This document shows, in pieces, positions 51,043-60,000 of a stretch of DNA of 60,000 bases (the first letter of the stretch is position 1; every line of letters begins with the position of its first letter). A model generated the notes under the pieces. The model saw only the letters and a list, made by a program, of their open reading frames with translations. It had not been told where the DNA came from and made no database searches. This DNA is from Acanthaster planci. Lineage: Eukaryota; Echinodermata; Asteroidea; Valvatida; Acanthasteridae. The position numbers and the translations under genes were made by a program. The stretch covers positions 143,650-203,649 of the forward strand of contig NW_019091403.1 in NCBI RefSeq assembly GCF_001949145.1, given 5' to 3'.

Positions 51043-54000
51043 GCTATTGACGTACATGTACAAGTACGTCCGACATGTATTTAAAAAAAAGGATTAAATT
51101 CTAATCATTTACGGAAAGCCAGCAAAATGGAGACCAGTGCAGGAAATGCGCTTGGTTGTCTGCCCAGTTGCACGCAAGCATGGCTGTTTTCCTAATATGC
51201 AATTTTTTTTATATTTATGAGTCCAACGGTAACTAAAAAAATTCCATGAGGCGACAGATGGGAAGGAACATTTCATCTATGACTTCATAAAAATCATCCT
51301 TTCCATTGCAGGAACGTGAAACATTCATTATTTCTTTTTAACATCTGACTTCATCCTTTCACCCCATTAAACAGTTCTACATAAAATTTGGCTTACAGTA
51401 CTCAGTGCTACAAAATACTTAACAGAAGTCTGAGCCTGAAGGACCTACATGTAGATGTAACACTATAAATTACTACTTCTGGCAAGGTTCCTTCTATTTT
51501 TACACATACAGAGAACAATAAAGCCATGCATTCATAGTGCCACAGCACTGTATGGTACACTGTCTTATCGTAACGGTATTTTATGGCTTCAGAGAACAAT
51601 AAGGTCATGTCCTCTTACAAGCGACAGCACTGAATACTACATTTTACTACTAAGAAGTTCTTTGTAGTATTAAGGACTGTTACGGTAAAAAAAAAGGCTG
51701 TACCTTTCAAAATGAGTAAATCTGGAATGAATCCAGAAAGAGTACCGTAAAACCTTACATCACCCACAAGTTCTGGAACTTCTTCTGCCCATGGATTAGA
51801 AGGTCCTATTTACCATGCATTAGAACATTCTATTTTTTGGCCATACATGTACAAGCTGCATCTTGGTCGGGTTGAGTATTTCTGAGATGACTAGGATTTA
51901 TTCCCAAGACACAGTGTTCAATCCTTCGAACCGGTCTTTGACCACTTCCTACGAGTAATGTCACAACGGATCAGATGTACTGGAAGTCTGTCAAACAGTC
52001 AAACTTTTCACTAATACAGCAACACACTCTGTCTCATTTTCGAGTAAAACAGCTGGAGTCTAGGGGTTTTTTTCTCCCCTTTTATCCTACCCCCTTCAGA
52101 GTTCGACTTGACACAGCATCAACGGCTCTCTCTCCACAACAAGGGGGATGCCGCCCGATGCACTCCCCAGCAGGCCAACTGGCTTCAAGGTTGCAATAAA
52201 AATTGATATAATAAGCAATTCAGGCGGACAAAATGTGCCTTTAGAGATTGGGACCTCCGCCGTTTTTCACCTTGGAATCTCTTCTGCTTGACTTCAAGGA
52301 CGTTCATCTCCCCGCCAAAGAAGCGGACGGCATCATCATCATCATCGACACTGGCCGGGTACCGAATCCCCCCCCCCACCACAACCATAAAAGTGCAGCG
52401 AGCTCAGGGTCGCGGACAGTGGGTGGCAGTCTTCCTAGCTGACAGATGCCGCGGCTCAGTCAATCCCGTATACTGGATTGTGCAGCCGTGCGCAAGGGGC
52501 TTGCTCCCACAAAGAAGAAAAAAAAAAGATGAGGAGGGAGAAACGGGTGATAGGCCGGGATTAAACCAATATTGCAATGCGTTCTTGCATATTACGCGCC
52601 CACTGATCGCTACAAGGAAAAGGAACGAGTGCCAATCAATAGTCAACAGGGGTTGCTCCAATTTCACAACGGGGTCCGACCCAAATTGACAAAAATGCGA
52701 CCGCAGAGAATGCAGCCGACTCGGATGAAACCGTGCAAACCCTGATTGTCAATTTACACTTTAGCTGCCATATCAAGTTTGGCACGGGGGAGGATCCGTG
52801 CACAGCCACCTCATCAACAAACTCTGTGGCTGTATCTCTTCAAAGATCAAGGTTCAAAGGTAATAGGTCTGTAAAACGGGCTCAGTACAAGAACCAATTC
52901 CGACTGACACAACTGTGCATCACCACATCCATTAACGCAAAATTCAGGATGGGCAAACCTGAATATGCAGAGGTCTTAAAATAGCCAAAGTCTAACAAAG
53001 GAAAGCGTATGTGTGCGTCATCCGCAGAGATCCCCCAAACGACTGTCCAAATTTGTAACTCGGAGAAACATGCCATGCCCCCCCCCCGATTTCTGCTTAT
53101 TCACAACAGAACACAATGGCAGGGTACACCTGCAAAAGGAATATGTACATTTAAAACACATCCCCTGTGAGCCGAGGGGGGAACAGCCATCCGAGTAAGC
53201 ATCTCACGGAATGAATTTCCAGAGATGAAGTGGGAACATACTCTTGACACATTTCAGACGTGGACAAAATTTGGAAAGCAAGCTCCAATAAAGTTACATT
53301 CTGGGGCATGTAAACACACAAAAAGGAACTGAATTTTATGCACTATTGGATAAATACCCGCTTCTTGTGTTGCAATAAAACTTTACAATATTTTCCTGGC
53401 AAACACTACAGATTGATACAAATATAAATTTCACACGCTGCCTTTGGAAAGTTCAAGTCAAGTTCAACACCTCCTACCCTGGGTTAGTTGGGGTCAAGGC
53501 CAAGAAAAGGAGGTCTGTGATTGGTCCATTCACAAGCAGGTGGAAAGAGTCAGAGATACCATTTCGTCGTAGACAGCATATCTGCAGAAATGCTGTCGCC
53601 ATAGACTGAAAAAAATGGATTTGATTTCACATGTTGAACACGCCAGTTCACTTTTGGACAATTGAAAAACAATCCTTAACCCCATTTTCAAAGGGAGGGG
53701 GTAGATGAAAACAGGTTGATTATGAACACCTGACACTTAATGTTTAAACAGATGAGGGGGAAAAAAAAAGATGACAATTCTACTACCTTTTATGTTGTGC
53801 ACTCGAGCAATGTCATGTTTGTTTCACAAGCAAACGTCATCAAAGACGTTCATGAATAAAAAAAAAGGAAAAAGCTTGATAAATGAGACATCATAGTAAG
53901 ATGTATCGGTGATTAATCCCATGCACCAGCATTTTAGTTTGCGGGCCGTGCAGCCGTGTTTTGCACAGCCAGTGAAATGTGAAAATGAAACCCGAGCTAA

Positions 54001-54540
54001 AATTCAGTCTTCTCCCAAGCTTTTCCCACCATCAAGCAAGTCCAAAATACAAAATACGCTGCAGTAAAGTACATGATTACAAGCTGGGACTATGGTTCGG
54101 ACGTTTGGTTCAATTGTATCGATGGCGGCAGGCAGGTTCCATTACCTACGTGTACAAGTAATGAACTACAGCACCGTATCTATCAACTTGTAACAAATTG
54201 AATACAGGGAGCCATACTTGTTCACCAACGATCGATCATACATGTAATCAACCTCATTCCCGTGGCAATCGTTAGTCGTTATATTGCGCCCACTCTCGCA
54301 CGAGGAAGTCCGTGGGGATGAGGTTAACATATTCATTTCGGGGCTTGTGCCGCATGCTTCCTATATCATCCAGAATGAAACGAAAAATAACAGATTTCTT
54401 CTTGAAGGCAAGGGCTGGCCTACACGTAATCTTTGTTCTTGTCAATAAGCAGCATAAAGCTTGTTCAGGTTCTTCTATCGTAACGATGGAAAAAAATTGT
54501 CGAAATCTTCCGATGCCACGTTCAGACTCATGCACAAGCA

Positions 54541-54600
54541 CGAGCACGTGGCCTGCCTGTGGAGCACGTGGCCTGACTGTGGTGCACGTGGGTACGTTTA
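54541..54600. promoter_or_regulatory. Three CACGTG E-boxes on a 20-bp tandem repeat
   Basis: 20-base units carry CACGTG at 54545-54550, 54565-54570 and 54585-54590, exactly 20 bases apart (about two helical turns). Units one and two share GAGCACGTGGCCTG. Located about 3 kb into the NR0B intron. CACGTG is the site of MYC/MAX, USF and MITF/TFE-type bHLH-ZIP factors; regulatory use is inferred. Confidence 0.45.
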
Positions 54601-57558
54601 GAGTGTGCATGTACACTCACTATGCATGTACGACATGCATTTTTTCATCCACATTTAAGTCGAGTCTTGTACTTAATTAGCCAAATTGCCGAAGGAAGCA
54701 TGCATGTAGGAATACTGGGATTTATTTTATATCATTATTTATTTCTGTTTGCTCATCACATAATAATCTGAATGTGCTGTGTTACAAAGGCAGAACAATG
54801 CGTATTAACCTGCATTACTACTTGCATACCATTTAAAAACAAAAAACAAAATAAAGTGGTGATGAGAAATCTGTTCAAGGGTGTTTGTCATTATGCACTT
54901 CTTTGTTGCAGGGCTGTTTAATCACACTATATAAAACAATTACACACAGTTTTAGAACAAATTTTTTTCTAAAAGCTGGTTTTTTTGTTCAAAAAGGCAA
55001 AACTCTCAAAAAGTCAGAGAAGGCAAAAGTCAGAAATTTGTCAGAGACCACCAGAGAGCATCTAAAATAGGCAGAGTTTCCAGGGCCCTTACGTAGGCCT
55101 TGGATCCAGGCTGTAAGGGACTTCGCGCTGCGCGCTCGTGTTACGTGCTTCAAGTTCACGCACAAATATTGGACCCTAACAAGATTGCACTCCCTGTTTT
55201 TCATTTTGCACTCCTACTTTTCAAATCCTAGCTAAAACACTAGTTGTTTGGCATTCAAAAGTGTTGACTCCTCCCCTTTTTTCTCCTCTTATTAAAAATT
55301 TATACTCAAGGAATTTCCACTCCAAAGGTTTGCGAGCCTCGAAACAAATCAAGCTTTGCACCCTGCGTTCTCTGCTCCACTAAGGAGCTTTAATGGAATG
55401 GCCCAAGATGCAAATTTGTCCCAATCAAAAATCAATACGGGCATGACCTGCAAAGAAGTACGCCGACCTCCTCTTGTGCACTTTTATCTGACGTAGCGTG
55501 GGGCAGAGAGACGCTCAAGTGGGCAGCCATCTTGGGAAGAAATCGAGCAAGGGAAGGGGGGAAAATGGACAGGGGACAAACTTGACAGATCTGATGGTTA
55601 AACGGGGCAGGTTTGAACCAAAGCATGGCTGCCGGGATTTTTCAAGGGGTGGGGGGGAGAGGAGGGGGGCAACATACCAAAACCTTTCAGAGACCCTGGC
55701 ACGCATGCATGCGAGGGGGAAGGTGGGGGTAGGGGAGCATCGATGCTCCACAAACAGCTGCCACGCAGGGTGGTAAATGGAGTGACAGAGACGGATTGTG
55801 AGTGAGTGGTGGAAACAATCTTGACGGAGGAAAAAAGGATGGAAGAGCAAAGCAGCACTGTTTCAGTGAAATGCACAGCACGTGTAGTTCATAACGCAGC
55901 TGTTTTCTGTGCAGACATTCCCTACAAAGACACAAATGAGATGAAACGTACTGAACTACGACATAATTTGGTATTTCAGTAACACCTTTTATGTACACAA
56001 AATGAATTACAAAATGCTAGGAATGAGGTACATGGCAACAGCAATAAAACACAATCTTTGTATGTCATACTGTAGCTTCTCAAAGGAAGATTAAGCTGAA
56101 AAAAAGAACACTGAACACAAGGAGACTTGAACCTGTGCCCAGACCTGCTGGAAGTGTGCGTTTTGAAACCATTATGAGCTCTGGTACATGTGCCTCATGT
56201 GTAAGTGTAAAACTCAGCCGCTCAACACAGTACAGTATAAATCACATGTCCTGTGAATAGATAGCATCTTTGTTCTTCGGAAATTTCTTGGAAGCTACAC
56301 ACAACCCATGTCAGAAGTCAGGGGGGCAGACAACATCAGCATCACCATGAGCCAGGGGGACATGTCAGTTGGGGATCACTCAAAGGGGATTTCTGTCTTG
56401 ACGTCGCGATGACGACAACCAACCACTGTCAAGCATTTCAGCCATACAACTGACAGCCATACGGACAGTTTTCTAGGAAATTGGTCCACGGATGTCTGGG
56501 CATCAGAACTAGGAAAGGACAGCTTGTGATTAAGCATCAAGGAAGGGGGTGATGGGGCGATTAAGTAAGCAGACCTACATGTCAATCACAGACATGCATG
56601 ATGAGCGCTTGTCACAGAAGGAGAGCCAAGTTGAATCCAGCACATTTGCTCATGAGGCATACATGCACAAAATGTCCGAACAAAGGCCAAATCATTTGCC
56701 CAGGTGCCGACAGTCAAAGGGACCACTTTCACGACCCACGTGGAGCATCTCTGCATTGAGTGTGTGGCGTCAGATGTGAAAAGTGGCTCCCATTAACGTG
56801 CCCAGTTTCTCACATCAGATCTGAACCCCCCCCTAAAAAAAATTTCCAAGGATTGAATCACGCAGGCCTTGAACCAACCTGGCACACTTTCACAACTGAA
56901 TCCCCTCCCAGCAAAAGAAATGGTGTAGAGGGAGAAAAGGCTTTGAACAACAGTACAAAAGAACTATCCAGGAACAACGGACACGGTCATTTCTTTGACA
57001 GTTCAAGTTGGAGACACGGAAGACTATTAAATTGTGACACTGAAAGGAAAGTCTATACTAAACTACAAGCTCATTTCTGATGCACACTTCCACTGTGTTT
57101 TAAACAAAATGTATGGCCAAAAACTGAGACAATACTTGGCTTGTTTGCCATACAATGGCCTGCTGCTGCTGGTTGGAAGGCAAGTTCTTTAGGGACACAA
57201 ATATATTCCTTTCAGACATGGAAACCAGTGAAATAGGGGGAATCAAAGTTAATGAAAATACATGTTTAGTCCCATGCAGAAAATTCCCCCCCCCAAAAAA
57301 AAAGAACAGGATACAATACACGATGATGAATTCTGAAAAATAAAGTTGATATATTTTCCACACTTTCTTAATCTGACAGATTTGACCAGTCTAATGTTTC
57401 CATTCAGACAAACTGCAAAGACGGGACGTTGCATTATGTTCCATAAACTTAAGCTGTAAAAAAACAACAATGTAACTCCGAGGTTGATAGTGAAAGTTTA
57501 CACGGAGCTCTTTCACTATTGTTCATCTCGGCTCTTGATAGGCCCTCAATCAACTTAC

Positions 57559-58318
57559 CTGGATTGAACAGAATCGTCATTTTCAGGTATGCGTATTCCT
57601 TATCGTCCAAGCCCATCAATTCGCATTTACTGAAGAAGCACTCCATCATGTGTATGTCCGATTGGGTGGGGATGCCTTGCAGGGCGACAAGACAGCGTAG
57701 CAGCATGTTCTCGCTCGTGTGACCATGACAATGGTGGCATGTCTGCGGGTCGCCGCTGTTCCCACCACTGCTGCTGCCACTGCTGTCCACACCAAAATCG
57801 AAGTCCACGTCCTCCGTTTCAAAGTGGAATCGGTACTGCGTCATCATGAGCACAAGGAGTTCGGCCCAGCAGTGCTGGAACAGCGTGATGCGGTCGTGCG
57901 GGCACAGCCGCTGGCAGGACGGTAAATTCCGGACGAAGTCCACCGTCTTGAGGAGGAGCTGGGCGGCCTGTTGGCAGATGACCTCGTGGTGCTTGAGGGT
58001 GATGACGGTGGGCGGGAGGAGGGTGCCAGGGCCCCGCCTCCACAGGGCCTGGTTGACAACTTGTGAGACCGACGCCACACCGGCGGTGGGATATCTTCTC
58101 TCGGTGGGTGCTGCTGTGCCTGCCGCACTGCTGCTGTTGCTGCCGCTGCTGGCTGTGTCCGGGTCCACGGCCATCGGCTCATGGGCGCTAGACGACAAAA
58201 GACTGTACAATATGCTGCCCTCTTTCATTCTCTCTGGGCAGTCGCAAGACGACAGTGGCATGGATGTGGACGAGGATTCGGTGGATTGTGCTGTGGACTT
58301 GCTCTGCATTGGTGCCAT
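57559..58318 (-). CDS. NR0B: NR0B orphan nuclear receptor (DAX1/SHP family), coding exon 1
   Basis: Residues 1-253 plus the first base of codon 254 of a DNA-binding-domain-less nuclear receptor. Members repress other receptors (NR5A and others) by docking short LXXLL-like boxes on their AF-2 surface. Seen here: Ser-rich N-terminus; SCDCP at 24-28 and the repressor box SILYSLL at 35-41; a low-complexity Ser/Ala/Gly linker 55-85; helix-3 region LLLKTVDFVRNLP (121-133); helix 4/5 signature FQHCWAELLVLMMTQ (147-161) then FHFETEDVD; a Ser/Gly insert 176-190 with CHHCHGH at 194-200; and KEYAYLKMTILFNP at 240-253. The first in-frame ATG is 58318-58316 in good context (G at -3, G at +4). An in-frame TAG at 58366-58364 lies upstream with no ATG between, which fixes the start. 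The exon ends CCAG|GTAAGT, phase 1. The blocks LLKTVDFVRNLP and EYAYLK.TILFNP match both DAX1 and SHP as I recall them. Assignment to NR0B1 versus NR0B2 is not possible; a pre-duplication orthologue is likely. Confidence 0.95.
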
Positions 58319-58371
58319 CTCTGATTGGCGCACCACCCAGTTAGATGCAGACCCCAGGAAACACTATTACC
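58319..58371 (-). other. NR0B: NR0B 5'UTR part of coding exon 1 and upstream 3' splice site
   Basis: The sense strand reads a T-run followed by CCCCAG at 58380-58372, a good 3' splice site, with the exon starting at 58371. This leaves 53 bases of 5'UTR before the ATG at 58318, including an in-frame TAG (58366-58364). It implies at least one non-coding first exon further upstream, either within 58.4-60.0 kb or beyond the window. If no splicing occurs here, the transcript start must lie a little upstream; no TATA box is evident. Confidence 0.5.
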
Positions 58372-58930
58372 CTGGGGAAAAAAATTAATTCAGTTAACAA
58401 GAAGCAACGTTCCAATTAAAAAACTACTCACTCTAGCCTCGTCAAACAACAGCAAATTTAGCAGACATCCTGTGAATTTTCAGTTTGCTCTACGGTACTG
58501 GTATATTTTTTTTAAGTGGCTGCTAGCAAGTAAAAATGTTACAGTGAGTAGACACCTGCTCACATAATTAGTGACGAACACTTTGGAATCTTTCCATGAT
58601 TACTCACACAATGAAAGATTTAGGAGTTGGTGTCAGTGACTGCAAAAGCAATCATTCTCTACAATCATAATGAACATTTGTCAGAATTATGACAATGCTC
58701 GGATGAATCACAAACTGGGGAATGACGACTGCCAGTCCCTGAAATATTGAGGAGTACAATGTAACTGTCCCCAGACATCCTTTCTGCCTTGAGGACACCC
58801 CTACCTGTCAACATACATGTAATATTTGTAACATTTGGTTCTAAAATCTAAAATGGAAGTTCCGTCCAACGTGAGCGATCTGATCACAGCATGTAGATTT
58901 GGGAGCTGACGAACCCTGCAGACCCCTTCA

Positions 58931-58983
58931 TCACTGGTACCTAAGCAAGCTTTAATACTTCCTAAGTACTTAAATGGGTGACC
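58931..58983 (+). other. 5S-rRNA-like segment (internal control region remnant)
   Basis: AAGCAAGC followed about 13 bases later by AAGTACTTAAATGGGTGACC, close to the 5S rRNA box C region (AGTACTTGGATGGGTGACC). The 5' half of a 5S gene is not recognisable at the expected spacing. A 5S-derived retroposon remnant or chance are both possible. Confidence 0.25.
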
Positions 58984-59167
58984 AGTGTAATGATCTGGAG
59001 CTGAGTGACCACTGACCACACAAATGACAATTACTGACCACAGACGGCCTCCTTTCTGAGGTGTGTCTCTTCCTTTTTTTTCCTGTTATCTCAGACATTA
59101 CAAGCACTACCCATGTAACTATGCCGACAATATTGACATTATTAATGGGAGTGTGCTTAGCCAGGGC

Positions 59168-59176
59168 TGACCTTGG
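59168..59176 (-). promoter_or_regulatory. NR5A/ERR-type extended half-site upstream of NR0B
   Basis: TGACCTTGG on the plus strand, CCAAGGTCA on the sense strand, about 0.8 kb upstream of the NR0B coding exon. It matches the monomeric YCAAGGYCA consensus. Vertebrate DAX1 and SHP promoters are known targets of SF-1 and LRH-1 (NR5A). One nine-base match can occur by chance; position is its main support. Confidence 0.3.
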
Positions 59177-60000
59177 CAGTTTTGCAGGCTGGACTGAATT
59201 GAATTCCAATAATTTGGTCAATAATAGATACCTAGAAAGTGTGCTTAAGCAGGTGTGGAGAGCTCAGAGCACTCAACCTTGAGAGTGTGTGGGAGTAGGT
59301 TATGTAACGACGATAATCACTCTACACACATCAACTGCATCATGAACATCCATTGTAATGGGCCCCTACACTGTGATCCATTTCTATTTTGAACCACGAA
59401 AGCAGAGAATCCAGTTTCTCAGAATTTTGACAGTGGAGTCAATCAGTTGTTATGCCTGCAGCCAGATGTAAAAAAAAGAAAAAGCTGGATTTTTCCCAAG
59501 TAGTGATTTTTAATAAATTGTTAACAACAGGTAAATATAAATGCACTTTCAACATCTCATTTGTTTAAAAGATGTCTCTTGGACAAAGAGCCTCCAGAAT
59601 CCCTTCGGTTACTAGTTATCACTTGAAAAGTTGTCAGTATGCTGTTTAGGTAATGACTGGCAAAAATCTCTGTCAATTAAGTACTGGCTTTTGATAAACT
59701 ATATAGCATAATAAAGTTCCGACTTCAATTTTTTTATTCCTTCATAATGGCATGAAAGAATTTCACAGGTAACAGAACATTAACTTTGAAAAATGAAAGA
59801 ACACACAGCTGATATTATTTCCATGCTAACCATCATTTTCAGAATTTCAACGTTCAACTGCTTATTTGACATTCCATTTTTTATCGTGTCCTGCAACCAC
59901 CACATGTAAATTCTGTAACCCTCCAACAGTTTAAAATGGCAAATTCCATCAGAAAGTCCAATGACTTATGCAGGACACTGGGGTACTTATTACGTGTTGA

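Larger units (their letters stand above)
25951..57558 (-). other. NR0B intron, from exon 1 to the intronic candidate exon
   Basis: 31.6 kb of non-coding sequence between the GTAAGT donor of NR0B exon 1 and the TCAG acceptor of the internal exon. No further recognisable exon on either strand; open frames are short, AT- or repeat-driven and share no motifs with known families. It contains many ACATGTA palindromes, homopolymer G/C runs, a 33-bp tandem duplication (35.4 kb), a CAAGTC-rich stretch (37.4-37.8 kb), a LINE-like 3' end (50.7-51.0 kb), short microsatellites, a triple E-box repeat (54.5 kb) and several TCAAGGYCA-type half-sites, listed separately. Confidence 0.8.
58372..60000 (-). other. 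Upstream region of NR0B, possible promoter or first intron
   Basis: AT-rich sequence upstream of the coding exon, with no recognised exon and no zinc-finger (DBD) coding sequence, as expected for NR0B. A perfect NR5A/ERR-type half-site, CCAAGGTCA on the sense strand, lies at 59168-59176. A short 5S-rRNA-like segment lies around 58931-58983. Transcription start unknown. Confidence 0.45.

Noticed and set aside
52320-52350. (CAT)n run encoding Asp or Ile repeats
   Set aside because: A short microsatellite; the surrounding frames show no gene.
56100-56225. tRNA-like box B on the minus strand (GGTTCAAGTCTCC) with a weak box A upstream
   Set aside because: The arms do not form a cloverleaf by eye and box A is poor; an old tRNA-derived SINE is possible but unsupported.
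57846-58388. 180-codon open frame on the plus strand opposite NR0B exon 1
   Set aside because: Antisense shadow of a GC-rich coding exon; the minus frame has clear NR0B homology and matching splice sites.

Overview
This is a window of an animal nuclear genome carrying one recognisable protein-coding gene, on the minus strand. Evidence for a eukaryote: very large introns with GT/AG junctions, polypyrimidine tracts, AATAAA signals, transposon-like pieces, and a metazoan-specific nuclear receptor. The frequent ACATGTA/TACATGTA and TACCGGTA words, long G/C and A/T homopolymers, and an NR0B gene with a much longer intron than I recall for vertebrates suggest a marine invertebrate deuterostome (echinoderm or hemichordate type). 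That placement is an inference, not a demonstration. A 173-base assembly gap lies at 6627-6799.

The gene is an NR0B-family orphan nuclear receptor (the DAX1/SHP family: a ligand-binding-domain-like repressor with no DNA-binding domain). Coding exon 1 is 57559-58318 (253 codons plus one base). It carries an N-terminal SILYSLL repressor box and the front half of the LBD-like domain. Coding exon 2 is 21700-21941 and supplies the last 80 residues, including the AF-2 helix. Both splice junctions are phase 1 and join to read ...ILFNPDIPGL..., the diagnostic NR0B sequence. The intron sits at the same codon and phase as the single intron I recall for human NR0B1. The intron is 35.6 kb and the predicted protein is 333 residues.

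The most interesting object is a second exon-like ORF inside this intron on the same strand, 25586-25950. It has a good 3' splice site and is in phase with exon 1. It ends in its own stop codon, followed by an ATTAAA signal. It encodes another copy of the NR0B N-terminal module: a 21-residue block aligning without gaps to exon 1, with 11 identities including SCxCP and SILYxLL. A second LXXLL motif (LKILL) follows. Spliced from exon 1 it would give a 374-residue isoform that keeps the front of the LBD, loses AF-2 and gains two NR boxes. I know of no such arrangement in the family.

Layout: 1-21,279 lies downstream of the gene and has no recognisable gene. It holds a hAT-like MITE with target-site duplication (110-302), a relative of it (about 14,866-14,935), two long fold-back elements (10,839-10,926 and 11,121-11,258), a hairpin near 16.3 kb, and several CpG-rich patches (5.8, 7.0, 7.7, 8.6 and 12.4 kb). 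21,280-21,699 is the NR0B 3'UTR. 21,942-57,558 is the intron, with the internal exon, a LINE-like 3' end at about 50.7-51.0 kb, short tandem repeats, a CAAGTC-rich stretch and a triple E-box repeat. 58,372-60,000 is upstream sequence, with a perfect NR5A/ERR-type half-site at 59,168. Such sites look over-represented across the whole window, which fits the NR5A-NR0B regulatory relationship known from vertebrates but needs a proper background test.
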